64,000 nt of DNA, taken from positions 248,001 to 312,000 of the forward strand of contig NZ_WQEG01000003.1 in NCBI RefSeq assembly GCF_013033515.1. Reading direction: 5' to 3'. The notes below the pieces were generated by a model. It was not told where the DNA came from. It worked only from the letters and a program-made list of their open reading frames with translations, and did no database searches. The translations under genes and the position numbers were made by a program. Within the stretch, counting starts at the first letter, position 1. Each line of letters begins with the position of its first letter. Source of the stretch: Ruegeria sp. HKCCA6707 (GTDB lineage: Bacteria; Pseudomonadota; Alphaproteobacteria; Rhodobacterales; Rhodobacteraceae). Below are positions 54,916 to 63,699 of this stretch, one piece after another.

Positions 54916-55023
54916 GACTCATTTCCTCCGCTGAATCACTCTGGATTTCCACGGTAGCATAGAGTCTCAAAATGGGTTCCGGTTTCACAAGATCGGCAAA
55001 CCCGGACTGTTTTGCGGCATCGA

Positions 55024-55545
55024 TCAATGTCGCGTCGGTGGACGATCCCGCTTGAGCAAGTGAACATCGGTTCCGCGATACTTGGCCTCGCGCATCAATG
55101 TATAGCCGAGTTTCTGTGCCAGTTTCAGCGACGCTTCGTTCTTGCTGCCTATCAAGGACACCAACGGGCCGGGAATCACGCGATCAAACCAGTCATGCGC
55201 GGCCTGCGCCGCCTCAAACCCAAAGCCCTGCCCCTGACCTTCTTGGGCCAAAACCCAGCCAGCCTCTGGGAAAGTATCGAAATCTTCACCCAAGTCTCGG
55301 TTCCCATAAAAGAAACCCGCCTGGCCTATCAGCGTCCGGTTGGCTTGCAGCACAACGGCCCATTGTCCAAACCCTGCCATTTGCCAATGCCCGGCATTGC
55401 GCACGAACGATTCCCAGGCTTCGCCACGGGTTTTGGGTTTGCCGCCAATATGGCACACAACCTTGGGGTCGCGCCATATCTCTGCGAACCGGTTAAAGTC
55501 CTCAGGTCGCATCGCGCACAGCGTCAACCGTGCGGTGTTGATCAT
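55024..55545 (-). CDS. GNAT-family N-acetyltransferase, RimJ-like
   Basis: A 173-residue acetyltransferase. It begins INTARLTLCAMRPEDFNRFAEIWRDP, typical of the RimJ/RimL (Acetyltransf_3) group, with GQWAVVLQANRTLIGQAGFFY as central strands, the acetyl-CoA segment around GQGQGFGFEAAQAAHDW and SKNEASLKLAQKLGYTLMRE near the end. Members acetylate protein N-termini or small amines; the substrate is unknown. Start 55545 is chosen because the conserved N-terminal pattern fits; 55563 is possible. The acpP terminator separates it from the upstream gene. Confidence 0.82.
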   Translation of the reverse strand: MINTARLTLCAMRPEDFNRFAEIWRDPKVVCHIGGKPKTRGEAWESFVRNAGHWQMAGFGQWAVVLQANRTLIGQAGFFYGNRDLGEDFDTFPEAGWVLAQEGQGQGFGFEAAQAAHDWFDRVIPGPLVSLIGSKNEASLKLAQKLGYTLMREAKYRGTDVHLLKRDRPPTRH

Positions 55546-55647
55546 CGGGGTGGATCTTATCATGCCCTTGCCCGCTTATGTTTTCTGCCTCAGACAATAC
55601 GTTGCGAAGGGTAAACATCTCATGCAAGAGAGAAATTTGTCTGGCCA

Positions 55648-55688
55648 CAAAAAACGGCGCCTCCGTTGCCCGGAAGCGCCGCTTTTTT
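55648..55688. terminator. Terminator after acpP
   Basis: CGGCGC (55654-55659) pairs with GCGCCG (55675-55680); TCCG pairs with CGGA inside after one mismatch. Six A at 55648-55653 supply the T tract on the minus strand, and seven T at 55682-55688 serve the plus strand. It lies 16 bases past the acpP stop. Confidence 0.88.
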
Positions 55689-55703
55689 TCAGAACCGAAG
55701 CTC

Positions 55704-55937
55704 TTAGGAAGCTTCGCTGATGAATTTGACGGCGTCGCCAAAGGTCTGGATGGTTTCGGCCGCGTCATCAGGGATCTCGATGCCGAATTCTTCTTCGAAG
55801 GCCATAACCAGCTCAACAGTGTCCAAGCTGTCTGCGCCCAGATCGTCGATGAAGGATGCGTTTTCCGCAACTTTGTCTTCTTCAACACCCAGGTGCTCAA
55901 CAACGATCTTCTTTACGCGATCTGCGACGTCGCTCAT
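55704..55937 (-). CDS. acpP: Acyl carrier protein
   Basis: A 77-residue acidic helical protein with the phosphopantetheine serine S37 in [14 protein letters not shown]. It carries growing acyl chains between the Fab enzymes. AGGAA precedes the ATG. It follows fabG by 207 bases and ends at a strong terminator, so it is probably expressed both with fabG and from its own promoter; the gap holds TATGCTATAGG on the minus strand near 56090 as a possible -10 region. Confidence 0.97.
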   Translation of the reverse strand: MSDVADRVKKIVVEHLGVEEDKVAENASFIDDLGADSLDTVELVMAFEEEFGIEIPDDAAETIQTFGDAVKFISEAS

Positions 55938-56144
55938 GTCTATTCCTCATTCCATTTCAGGGCGGTTTGCCCGGTTCTGCCCTTGCCCGCGCGGGGTGGC
56001 CTTGGTTTGCCCATTCCGGGCGGTTTGGGTCCCGGGTCCCCGGGAAAACAAAGAACCGATCGGAACCGGTCCCTTTTAAGATGCGCCGCCTATAGCATAC
56101 ACAACGCACAAGGCAAACGCTTTCGCGCCTGCCAATTGCAGCGC

Positions 56145-56882
56145 CTACAACATGGCCATGCCGCCGTTCACATGCAAGGTTGTCCCCGTGACATAACCCG
56201 CCTCGGGGCTTGCTAGATACAGAACAGCCGCGGCAATTTCGCCCGGATCGCCCATGCGACCGGCAGGAACTTGCCCCAGAATGCCAGCTTTCTGGTCATC
56301 GGTCAGCTTGTCGGTCATGGCGGTGGTGATGAAACCGGGCGCCACCGCATTTGCAGTGATTCCTCGGCTGGCAACCTCATAGGCCAGCGATTTGGTCATA
56401 CCCACCATACCCGCCTTGGACGCGGCATAGTTTGCCTGTCCTGGGTTCCCGGTCGCGCCAACCACGGATGAGATGTTGATGATCCGCCCCCAACGGGCCT
56501 TCATCATGCCGCGCATCACGCCTTTGCACAGCTTCATGGTCGAGGTCAGGTTCACGTTGATCACGCTTTGCCAGTCTTCATCCGACATGCGCATGAACAG
56601 GTTGTCCCGCGTGATCCCGGCATTGTTGACCAGAATATCGACCGACCCCATTGCCTCGATCGCCTGTTTCGGCAGCGCCTCAACAGCCTCGGCATCGCTC
56701 AGGTTGCACGGCAGCACATGAGCGCGTTCGCCCAACTCGTCAGCCAGCGCCTGCAACGGCTCAACACGTGTACCGGACAGACCCACGGTTGCGCCCGCGC
56801 CGTGCAAAGCACGCGCGATGTCACCACCGATACCGCCTGACGCGCCGGTGACCAGAGCATTCTTTCCTGTCAAATCAAACAT
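56145..56882 (-). CDS. fabG: 3-oxoacyl-ACP reductase
   Basis: A 245-residue short-chain dehydrogenase that reduces 3-oxoacyl-ACP with NADPH. It has the cofactor motif VTGASGGIGGDIA, NNAG in ILVNNAGITRD, the catalytic serine in INISSVVGATG, and YxxxK in NYAASKAGMVG, followed by VAPGFITTAMT. It starts 42 bases after the fabD stop; the two form an operon leading to acpP. All catalytic residues are present. Confidence 0.97.
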   Translation of the reverse strand: MFDLTGKNALVTGASGGIGGDIARALHGAGATVGLSGTRVEPLQALADELGERAHVLPCNLSDAEAVEALPKQAIEAMGSVDILVNNAGITRDNLFMRMSDEDWQSVINVNLTSTMKLCKGVMRGMMKARWGRIINISSVVGATGNPGQANYAASKAGMVGMTKSLAYEVASRGITANAVAPGFITTAMTDKLTDDQKAGILGQVPAGRMGDPGEIAAAVLYLASPEAGYVTGTTLHVNGGMAML

Positions 56883-56924
56883 GTAAAACTTCCTCGTTGC
56901 ACACCCTGTCGGGTGTCATCCCTG

Positions 56925-57863
56925 TTATTGACCTGCGCCCAGCGCCGCTTGAACATCATCCGGCGATCCCACGGCCTGACATGCAACCGCCCGGTCGATC
57001 TTGCGGATCATCCCCGACAAAGCCTTGCCCGCTCCGATCTCCCAGACGCTATCGACCCCTTGGGCCACCATGTACTGCACACTTTCGCGCCAGCGGACCG
57101 AGCCGGTGACTTGCTCAACCAGCAGCGACCGGATCTGATCCGGGTCGGTGACTGCTTCGGCCCGTACATTTGCCACCAGCGGCACTGCAGGTGCATTGAT
57201 TTCAACGCCGGCCAAAGCCTCGGCCATCACATCAGCGGCGGGCTGCATCAGCGCGCAATGGAACGGCGCGCTGACGGGCAGCATCACCGCCCGCTTGGCA
57301 CCTTTTTCCTTGGCGATCACCGCAGCACGTTCCACCGCCGCCTTCGCACCGGACACAACAACCTGAGTGGGATCGTTGTCATTTGCGGCTTGGCACACCT
57401 CGCCTTGTGCGGCCTCTTCGGCTACTGCGCGCACCGCGTCCAGATCAAGGCCCAGAACGGCGGCCATCGCGCCCTCACCCACCGGTACGGCAGATTGCAT
57501 CGCCTGCCCCCGCGTGCGCAGCAGGCGCGCGGTATCCGCCACGGACAACGCACCCGCAGCCGCCAGCGCGGAATATTCGCCCAGCGAATGCCCCGCCACA
57601 AAAGCGGCATCCGTAATCGACGCGCCTTCGGCCTCCAATGCGCGCATCGCCGCGATCGAGGTCGCCATCAGCGCCGGTTGTGCGTTCTGGGTCAGCGTCA
57701 GATCAGAAATGTCACCCTCCCAGATCAAGGCGCTCAGCTTTTCGCCCAGGGCCTCATCAACCTCATTGAACACGGCTTGGGCCGCCGGATAAGCCTCGGC
57801 CAGAGCCTTCCCCATGCCAATGGTCTGGGCGCCCTGCCCCGGAAATACGAACGCGCGTGTCAT
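56925..57863 (-). CDS. fabD: Malonyl-CoA:ACP transacylase
   Basis: A 312-residue acyltransferase that loads malonate onto ACP. The nucleophile serine is in VAGHSLGEYSAL, the substrate arginine in ARLLRTRGQAMQ, and the catalytic histidine in VSAPFHCALM. It begins AFVFPGQGAQTIGMG. The start at 57863 is chosen because AAGAGGC lies just upstream and family sequence begins there; the frame is open far beyond. It heads the fabD-fabG-acpP series and is divergent from the cytochrome b561 gene. Confidence 0.96.
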   Translation of the reverse strand: MTRAFVFPGQGAQTIGMGKALAEAYPAAQAVFNEVDEALGEKLSALIWEGDISDLTLTQNAQPALMATSIAAMRALEAEGASITDAAFVAGHSLGEYSALAAAGALSVADTARLLRTRGQAMQSAVPVGEGAMAAVLGLDLDAVRAVAEEAAQGEVCQAANDNDPTQVVVSGAKAAVERAAVIAKEKGAKRAVMLPVSAPFHCALMQPAADVMAEALAGVEINAPAVPLVANVRAEAVTDPDQIRSLLVEQVTGSVRWRESVQYMVAQGVDSVWEIGAGKALSGMIRKIDRAVACQAVGSPDDVQAALGAGQ

Positions 57864-58035
57864 AGATGCCTCTTGGATGACGTCAGGTTGCCGCGCGGTG
57901 TAAACCGACAGGCCGCGCGGCACAAGCATTGCCTGCGCTCTGCATCTGGGCACCGGTTCTGTGCGTTTCTCGCACTTGTGTCCCATGGGCAGCGATTTAG
58001 GGTGTAGCGAACTGAATGTCCCGGAGATTTCCCCG

Positions 58036-59274
58036 ATGTCCCTGAGCAATACTTCCTCAAGCTACGGCAGTGTCACCAAGGCCTTTCACTGGCTGACCGC
58101 CTTGCTGATCCTAACGGCTTTACCGCTGGGCTGGATCGCCAACGACCTGGCTCATGTCTTGTTTGATCCAACGGTCACACCGACCGAAGCGCAGATTGCG
58201 CGCGCGGCCAATCTGTTTTCGCTGCACAAGACTGTAGGGGTAACGGTTTTCTTTGTCGCCCTGGCCCGCATCCTCTGGGCAGTCACGCAAACCAAACCAG
58301 GCCTTCTGAATGCGGATAACAAACCCGAAGCCCTTGCTGCCGAAACGGTTCACTGGCTGCTCTATGGCTCTTTGGTTCTGGTCCCTCTGACCGGATGGTT
58401 CCACCACGCGGCAAGCGAGGGTTTTGCGCCGATTCTCTGGCCCTTTGGACAGAATTTGCCTTTCGTCCCGAAATCTCTTGGCCTGGCCGAGCTGACCGGT
58501 ACATTGCACGAGCTTTTGATGTGGGTTCTGGTCGCGTCCCTGGGCCTGCATATTGCCGGTGCGCTCAAGCACCATATTGTCGACAAGGACAGCACTCTGC
58601 GTCGCATGTTACCGGGCCGCTCAGACGCACCGCAACCACCGCAACAACATCACAGCCCGGTCCCGGTTGTCGCGGCGCTTGCCGTTTGGGTGGCCGTCCT
58701 CACTGGTGGCTGGGCGATGGGAGAGTTCTCGCACGGTCGTCACGATAATGGGGATCACGATCACGGAGACGCACAGCTGGCCGAAGTTCAATCCGATTGG
58801 CAGATTCAGGACGGTACTCTGTCGATTACGATTTCGCAATTGGGCAGCCCGGTCACAGGAGCGTTCTCAGATTGGACGGCTGCCATCACCTTTGACGAGC
58901 CTGATGCACCCGGACCCGCCGGGTCGGTCGATGTCACCATCGCCATCGCTTCGCTTAGTCTGGGCACCGTGACGGATCAGGCCATGGGGGCAGATTTCTT
59001 CGATGCGACCCAGTTTCCAACCGCACAGTTCAAAGCGGATCTGTTCAAGACGGAAACAGGTTACGAAGCCCGCGGTCCGCTGACCATACGTGACAAAACC
59101 ATGGAAATCGTCCTGCCCTTCTCGCTGGACCTTCAGGATAACACAGCAGCCATGAGTGGCGCATTGGAGTTGAACCGGTTGGAGTTTGACGTCGGGACCT
59201 CACAGCCCACCGAAGACTCTTTGGGTTTTGTTGTCACCGTTGGGGTCGAGTTGACGGCCACGCGGACTCAATAA
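58036..59274 (+). CDS. Cytochrome b561-YceI fusion protein
   Basis: A 412-residue two-domain protein. The N-terminal cytochrome b561-type domain (about 10-190) has four membrane helices with candidate haem histidines in KAFHWLTALLIL, NLFSLHKTVGV, LTGWFHHAA and LGLHIAGALKHH. A His/Asp-rich linker and a further membrane helix (about 215-235) lead to a periplasmic YceI domain (about 255-410), a lipocalin-like beta-barrel that binds isoprenoid quinones. This suggests electron transfer with a quinone carrier. CGGAGA precedes ATG 58036. A separate YceI gene lies convergent just downstream. Confidence 0.9.
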   Translation: MSLSNTSSSYGSVTKAFHWLTALLILTALPLGWIANDLAHVLFDPTVTPTEAQIARAANLFSLHKTVGVTVFFVALARILWAVTQTKPGLLNADNKPEALAAETVHWLLYGSLVLVPLTGWFHHAASEGFAPILWPFGQNLPFVPKSLGLAELTGTLHELLMWVLVASLGLHIAGALKHHIVDKDSTLRRMLPGRSDAPQPPQQHHSPVPVVAALAVWVAVLTGGWAMGEFSHGRHDNGDHDHGDAQLAEVQSDWQIQDGTLSITISQLGSPVTGAFSDWTAAITFDEPDAPGPAGSVDVTIAIASLSLGTVTDQAMGADFFDATQFPTAQFKADLFKTETGYEARGPLTIRDKTMEIVLPFSLDLQDNTAAMSGALELNRLEFDVGTSQPTEDSLGFVVTVGVELTATRTQ

Positions 59275-59275
59275 G

Positions 59276-59306
59276 AAAAAACCGCCAGAGCGTTTGGCTC
59301 TGGCGG
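59276..59306. terminator. Terminator between the two YceI genes
   Basis: CCGCCAGAGC (59282-59291) and GCTCTGGCGG (59297-59306), a perfect 10-bp stem with a 5-base loop. Six A at 59276-59281 give a T tract on the minus strand, so it mainly ends the stand-alone yceI transcript. Confidence 0.85.
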
Positions 59307-59332
59307 CTGAATTTCATCCGGTAGAGGCTGGC

Positions 59333-59905
59333 TTATTCGGCCTTTTGCGCCTCGACCGAGATTTGAACCGTCACTTCGTCACCAACGAACGGCGCAAACT
59401 GGCCCAAATCAAACTCGCTGCGCGTCAGTGTGGTTGTCGCGTTGAAACCGGCCCATGGCTTGTTGGCCATCGGGTGGTTGTCGACCTTGTTCAGCGAGGC
59501 ATCCAAAACAACAGATTTGGTGACACCGTTCATCGTCAGGTCACCCGTGATATTTGCGGTGTCGTCACCGGTCACTTCAATGCCGGTCGAGGTGAAAGTG
59601 ATCAGGTCACCCTCTTTCGCACCAAAAAAGTCCTCGGACATGAAATGACCTTCACGTGCTTCCCAGCCAGTGAACATGGACATGACTGGCATGGAAACAC
59701 TCACGCTCGAAGCAGCCGGGTTTTCTTGATCGAACATGATCTCACCTTCAAATCCCGAGAACATCCCGTAGGTGGTCGAAAAACCCAGGTGGTCATAGGA
59801 AAACAAAACCTGACTATGACTGGGATCCAAAACGTATTTTTCGGCGCCGGCAAACGCTGTTGTCGCCGATACGGCCAGTGCTGCAGCAATAATGGTGGAT
59901 TTCAT
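59333..59905 (-). CDS. YceI-family periplasmic protein
   Basis: A 190-residue secreted protein. A signal peptide (about 1-19, cut after AFA) precedes the YceI beta-barrel, with KYVLDPSHSQVLFSYDHLGFS at the start and GDLTMNGVTKSVVLDA in the middle. YceI proteins bind polyisoprenoid or quinone-like lipids in the periplasm. The role may be linked to the b561-YceI fusion encoded convergently. The perfect 9-bp palindrome GTGCCGCCC-AA-GGGCGGCAC lies upstream at 59961-59980. Confidence 0.92.
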   Translation of the reverse strand: MKSTIIAAALAVSATTAFAGAEKYVLDPSHSQVLFSYDHLGFSTTYGMFSGFEGEIMFDQENPAASSVSVSMPVMSMFTGWEAREGHFMSEDFFGAKEGDLITFTSTGIEVTGDDTANITGDLTMNGVTKSVVLDASLNKVDNHPMANKPWAGFNATTTLTRSEFDLGQFAPFVGDEVTVQISVEAQKAE

Positions 59906-59960
59906 GGTTATCTCCGCGGTGTTAAGTTCGCAAACCTCAAGGCTCGCTCATAACACATTT

Positions 59961-59980
59961 GTGCCGCCCAAGGGCGGCAC
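59961..59980. repeat. 9-bp palindrome upstream of yceI
   Basis: GTGCCGCCC-AA-GGGCGGCAC is a perfect inverted repeat with a 2-base centre. A T run begins six bases later on the plus strand (59986-59992), but no plus-strand gene ends here. On the minus strand it lies between a membrane-protein gene and yceI. It could be an operator or a stray terminator. Confidence 0.4.
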
Positions 59981-60030
59981 TCAAGTTTTTTTGATCAACA
60001 GGTTCTGTTCTTTTTTGAACAGAATAAAAC

Positions 60031-60549
60031 TCAGCCGAGGATTGTTACGTTCTGGCTCAGTTGTCCTTTCAGCGCGCGGCTGACATCCGCCGATTGCAGG
60101 GGAAGCTTCATCAGCAAGCTGCCATCAACGTCAAACAGTTCGACCTGATCATCCGAGAAACGGGCACCACCCAAAGATTCATAGCTGCGGCGCAGAACGG
60201 TTTGCGGACGACCATTCTCGTTCTTTTGCAGGATACGAACCTCACGGCGGATCGGGTCAAAATAGGCGTCAGGACGGGTATCCAGCAATTCTACGGTCAG
60301 CAGGCTGACACCGCCAATCAGAAACGCCAGCGATGCGATCAATTTGAACGGCCATACCTCGGCACCCATCACCGAACCTGGCATCAACCACATCGAGAAG
60401 GCGATCATGATCAACAGGGCTCCGGCGATCCGAGCCAGTACAAGTCGTGCCTTCCAATTCGGTGTGAAATTGATCAGCAGAGGTACGGATTTTTCATAGA
60501 CTGCGCTCTGCGCTGTCTTTTCGAAAGTGTTCGTATTCACTACGGCCAT
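60031..60549 (-). CDS. Uncharacterised membrane protein with PH-like C-terminus
   Basis: A 172-residue protein I do not recognise. It has a hydrophilic N-terminus (about 1-35), two membrane helices (about 38-56, LARIAGALLIMIAFSMWLM, and 68-86, LIASLAFLIGGVSLLTVEL), then a beta-rich tail (about 90-172) with FDPIRREVRILQKNENGRPQ and VELFDVDGSLLMKL, resembling the layout of bPH-domain membrane proteins. AGACAGGGCAAACC precedes the ATG. It lies between yceI and the divergent rpsF operon. Confidence 0.65.
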   Translation of the reverse strand: MAVVNTNTFEKTAQSAVYEKSVPLLINFTPNWKARLVLARIAGALLIMIAFSMWLMPGSVMGAEVWPFKLIASLAFLIGGVSLLTVELLDTRPDAYFDPIRREVRILQKNENGRPQTVLRRSYESLGGARFSDDQVELFDVDGSLLMKLPLQSADVSRALKGQLSQNVTILG

Positions 60550-60684
60550 TGGTTTGCCCTGTCTTTATCTGTTGCGATGTTCCGGGTGTCCCCGTCTTAA
60601 TGAACAACCTCGAGGAGAAAAGCGTCAGGAATTGGGCACCCTGGTGGAAATAGCACGGCGTCTCAATGGCATGTAAGGCAGGGC

Positions 60685-60712
60685 TTGTTCCCACCGCCCA
60701 AACGTGTATATG
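60685..60712 (+). promoter_or_regulatory. Candidate promoter of rpsF-rpsR-rplI
   Basis: TTGTTC (60685-60690) and TATATG (60707-60712) with a 16-bp spacer, about 100 bases before the rpsF start. The matches are only moderate (4/6 each). The remaining leader may hold an S6:S18 autoregulatory structure as in many bacteria, but I cannot show one. Confidence 0.4.
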
Positions 60713-60819
60713 GGGCCATCCTTCGCACAGATGTGAATCGCGCAGCCTCTCGTGGCAGGGTCGCGAAGGACAAAATGGCCCCGCCTTTGAAATGCGCCTT
60801 GATATAAACAGGAGTGAAC

Positions 60820-61173
60820 ATGCCACTGTATGAGCATGTAATGATCGCGCGTCAGGATCTGTCCAACGCGCAGGCCGAAGGCCTGATCGAACACTTTGGC
60901 ACCGTACTGTCCGACAATGGCGGCAAACTCGTCGATAGCGAGTATTGGGGTGTCAAGACGATGGCCTACAAGATCAACAAGAACCGCAAGGGTCACTATT
61001 CCTTCCTGAAGACCGATGCCCCCTCGGGCGCGGTGCAGGAAATGGAACGACTGATGCGCCTGCATGACGACGTCATGCGTGTTCTGACCATCAAAGTTGA
61101 CGAGCACACCGAAGGCCCGTCGGTTCAGATGCAAAAGCGTGACGAACGTGGCGACCGCCGCGAGCGCCGTTGA
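60820..61173 (+). CDS. rpsF: 30S ribosomal protein S6
   Basis: A 117-residue S6 protein: MPLYEHVMIARQDLSNAQAE, then VLSDNGGKLVDSEYWGVKTMAYKINKNRKGHY and a basic/acidic tail (RDERGDRRERR). S6 binds S18 and the central domain of 16S rRNA. ATG 60820 is preferred over GTG 60814, which overlaps the GGAG ribosome-binding site at 60811-60814. First gene of rpsF-rpsR-rplI. Confidence 0.97.
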   Translation: MPLYEHVMIARQDLSNAQAEGLIEHFGTVLSDNGGKLVDSEYWGVKTMAYKINKNRKGHYSFLKTDAPSGAVQEMERLMRLHDDVMRVLTIKVDEHTEGPSVQMQKRDERGDRRERR

Positions 61174-61200
61174 TCAACGCCTGACGAAAGGACATAAACC

Positions 61201-61428
61201 ATGGCCGCAAAACCATTTTTCCGCCGTCGCAAAGTTTGCCCGTTCTCGGGTGAAAACGCGCCGAAGATCGACTATAAGGACACTCGTCTGCTGCAGCGCT
61301 ACATCTCTGAGCGCGGCAAGATCGTTCCCTCGCGTATCACTGCCGTTTCGGCGAAAAAGCAGCGTGAACTGGCCCGTGCCATCAAGCGCGCCCGCTTCCT
61401 CGCCCTGCTGCCCTACGCCGTGAAGTAA
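61201..61428 (+). CDS. rpsR: 30S ribosomal protein S18
   Basis: A 75-residue basic protein, [21 protein letters not shown], with the S18 signature [25 protein letters not shown]. It forms a heterodimer with S6. It follows rpsF by 27 bases with GAAAGGA upstream of the ATG. Only one of the cysteines often used for zinc in S18 (C13 region) is present, as in many zinc-independent versions. Confidence 0.97.
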   Translation: MAAKPFFRRRKVCPFSGENAPKIDYKDTRLLQRYISERGKIVPSRITAVSAKKQRELARAIKRARFLALLPYAVK

Positions 61429-61440
61429 GGAGAGACTGAC

Positions 61441-62070
61441 ATGCAAGTTATCCTTCTGGAACGTGTTGCGAAACTGGGTCAGATGGGCGACGTCGTTGAC
61501 GTCAAGCCCGGCTACGCCCGCAACTTCCTGCTGCCCCAAGGCAAAGCCCTGAGCGCGTCCGAGTCGAACATCGCCTCGTTCGAAGCCCAAAAGGCTCAGC
61601 TTGAAGCACGCAACCTGGAAACCAAGAAAGAAGCTGAAGCGCTGGCTGAAAAGCTGGACGATCAGCAGTTCATCGTGATTCGCTCGGCCTCGGATGCCGG
61701 TGCGCTCTATGGCTCTGTCACTCCACGTGACGCCGCAGACGCCGCCACCGAAGCAGGTTTCACCGTCGACAAGAAACAGATCGCCCTGATCGCTCCGATC
61801 AAAGAGCTGGGTCTGCACACCGTCGCCGTTCACCTGCACCCCGAAGTTGAAGTTTCGATCAAGCTGAACGTCGCGCGCTCGGAAGAAGAAGCCGAATTGC
61901 AAGCTTCGGGCAAATCGATCCAGGAACTGGCCGCAGAAGAAGAAGCTGCAGCCGAGTTCGAGATCGCCGAACTGTTTGACGATATCGGTTCTGCGGCATC
62001 GGAAGATGACGAACTGGTCGCCGATGCAGCTCCTGCCGAAGAGGCTGCCGAAGACGAAACCCAAGCCTAA
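61441..62070 (+). CDS. rplI: 50S ribosomal protein L9
   Basis: A 209-residue L9. The N-terminal rRNA-binding domain (about 1-50) has [30 protein letters not shown], a long central helix follows (about 50-80), and the C-terminal domain ends near 148. Beyond the usual 149-residue length is an acidic, Ala/Glu-rich extension of about 60 residues ([17 protein letters not shown] and on), typical of this order. A terminator lies 25 bases past the stop. Confidence 0.96.
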   Translation: MQVILLERVAKLGQMGDVVDVKPGYARNFLLPQGKALSASESNIASFEAQKAQLEARNLETKKEAEALAEKLDDQQFIVIRSASDAGALYGSVTPRDAADAATEAGFTVDKKQIALIAPIKELGLHTVAVHLHPEVEVSIKLNVARSEEEAELQASGKSIQELAAEEEAAAEFEIAELFDDIGSAASEDDELVADAAPAEEAAEDETQA

Positions 62071-62094
62071 CAAGGTATTTGGACGAGCCACTTG

Positions 62095-62125
62095 AAGGGC
62101 CGTGCTGACAACAGCGCGGCCTTTT
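62095..62125 (+). terminator. Terminator of the rpsF operon
   Basis: GGCCGTGCTG (62098-62107) and CAGCGCGGCC (62112-62121) pair with one G-T, around ACAA, followed by four T. AAG before the stem extends it against the T run. Confidence 0.88.
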
Positions 62126-62229
62126 CCATTTTCAGCTTATACGGGCAAAATTTCGCCAGATTAAATGCCTAGGCTTGCGAGGTAACGGCTGTTCCTTATG
62201 ATCCGCAAGCAATGACAAAGAGGTTTCAA

Positions 62230-62712
62230 ATGCTCTCGTTCAAACGTCGCGACTTTCTGGCTTTGGCTGCAATTCTTCCGCTCGCAGCCTGCGGCGGAGC
62301 TGACAACGCTGTATCGCGTGGAGATACGTTTGATCCACCGCTTTATCCTAACGAAACCCCCGAACTTCGCGCATCAATCAACAGATGGGCCGACCATTAT
62401 GAACTCCCGCGCGAGCTGGTACACAAGCTCGCCATCCGCGAAAGCACCCACCGTCCCTGGGCTGTAAACCGTCCCTACTATGGCTTGCTTCAAATTCTAC
62501 CGGCAACGGCTCGCTCAATGGGATACAGCGGAAACGCCAAGGGGTTGTTGGATGCGGACACCAATCTGGAATTCGCGGGCAAGTATCTGCGTGGGGCCTG
62601 GCTGCTTTCAGACGGCAATCAGGATCGAGCTATTTTTCTATACGCCAAAGGGTTTTACCCCGAGGCCAAAGCGCGCGGAATGCTTGTCGAAACCGGGCTT
62701 CGCTCGAACTAA
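62230..62712 (+). CDS. Lytic transglycosylase lipoprotein (SLT domain)
   Basis: A 160-residue lipoprotein. The signal peptide with a lipobox (LPLAAC-GG, lipid-bearing cysteine at about residue 21) directs it to a membrane, probably the outer one. The SLT domain (about 50-150) has the catalytic glutamate in HKLAIRESTHRPWAVN, the YYGLLQILPATARSMGY segment and LEFAGKYLRGAWLL. It cuts peptidoglycan to leave 1,6-anhydroMurNAc ends. It is small for the family. ATG 62230 has GAGG upstream; ATG 62212 would add six residues. Confidence 0.88.
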   Translation: MLSFKRRDFLALAAILPLAACGGADNAVSRGDTFDPPLYPNETPELRASINRWADHYELPRELVHKLAIRESTHRPWAVNRPYYGLLQILPATARSMGYSGNAKGLLDADTNLEFAGKYLRGAWLLSDGNQDRAIFLYAKGFYPEAKARGMLVETGLRSN

Positions 62713-62877
62713 ACGTGGCTTTTTTCTCAGGTTTTGACGAAATGACAGCAACACCGGGGCCAAACCGTTCTTGACCCGACAAAAAATGCGCCTTTCTGTC
62801 AAATGAAATTCGAATTAAGATTACAGTATGTGCACCCCTCACTTGCATCCGTATCAGAAGCTGCCCTGACGTAAACA

Positions 62878-62908
62878 TTGGACACCCCTGAATTGGCAAA
62901 GTGTCAAA
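62878..62908. promoter_or_regulatory. Dyad upstream of luxR
   Basis: TTGGACAC (62878-62885) and GTGTCAAA (62901-62908) match as an inverted repeat at 7 of 8 positions, 15 bases apart, 27 bases before the luxR GTG. It does not resemble the usual lux box. The rest of the 223-base gap shows no gene. Confidence 0.3.
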
Positions 62909-62935
62909 AGATGCATCGCTCTAAAGGTTTGAACG

Positions 62936-63637
62936 GTGAAACTCATAGACCTGGCTGCGCTCGACCAAGATGAAAAGTCGACCGCAGATATCATAAACGC
63001 TGTTTGCCACGAGCTGGGCTTTGACTATGCGTCTTATGCCACGATGAACACCGCCGGAGGCGATGTACAGGGATATGCCAACTATCCCGATGAGTGGAAG
63101 ATTCACTACGGTAGCCACGGCTACCACAAATTCGACCCCACCATTTATACCTCCATGCTCAGTATTGCACCGGTGGATTGGGGGCGTTTCCAGAAAGATG
63201 AAAAGTTTAATGCGGTCTTCCGGGACGCGCATGATTTCGGCATAACATCGCGCGGTCTGACGGTTCCAGTGCGCGGTCCCTACGGCGAATGTGGCTTGCT
63301 GAACGTCACCCGGGATTGTTCCGATGCCGAATGGGACAAGTACAAACGGTACGTGATGGGCGACCTTCAAATGGCAGCCGTCAATGCACATGATACTGTC
63401 ATGCAATCGGGTGTCCTGTCCCGTGCGCTCTATCTTCCTTCCCTGTCCACCCGTGAAAAAGAAATCCTGCAATGGGTTGCTGAAGGCAAGTCACAACAAG
63501 ATATCGGTGACATCCTTTCGATCTCGCACCGGACTGTCGAGGTTCACATGCGTTCGGGTCGGGAAAAACTTGGCGCTTTGACCACGCCGCAGGCTATTGG
63601 CCGGGCAATAGGTCTAGGCTTAATCACGCCAGGTTAA
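62936..63637 (+). CDS. LuxR-type acyl-homoserine-lactone receptor/regulator
   Basis: A 233-residue quorum-sensing regulator. The ligand domain (about 1-160) keeps the four hallmark residues in order: W54 and Y58 (DEWKIHY), D67 (KFDPT) and W82 (VDWGRF). The helix-turn-helix (about 170-230) has LSTREKEILQWVAEGKSQQDIG and ISHRTVEVHMRSGREKLG. It should bind an AHL made by the LuxI-type protein encoded 96 bases downstream and then control target genes. The start is GTG 62936, which fits the normal N-terminus. Confidence 0.93.
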   Translation: MKLIDLAALDQDEKSTADIINAVCHELGFDYASYATMNTAGGDVQGYANYPDEWKIHYGSHGYHKFDPTIYTSMLSIAPVDWGRFQKDEKFNAVFRDAHDFGITSRGLTVPVRGPYGECGLLNVTRDCSDAEWDKYKRYVMGDLQMAAVNAHDTVMQSGVLSRALYLPSLSTREKEILQWVAEGKSQQDIGDILSISHRTVEVHMRSGREKLGALTTPQAIGRAIGLGLITPG

Positions 63638-63699
63638 CAAAAAAATACAAAAATACGGGAAACCCCCAATAGTCTCATTTCAAATGTTCGTTAATCCTG

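Noticed and set aside
59991..59998. TTGATCAA as an FNR half-site or box
   Set aside because: The two half-sites abut without the 4-base spacer an FNR dimer needs.
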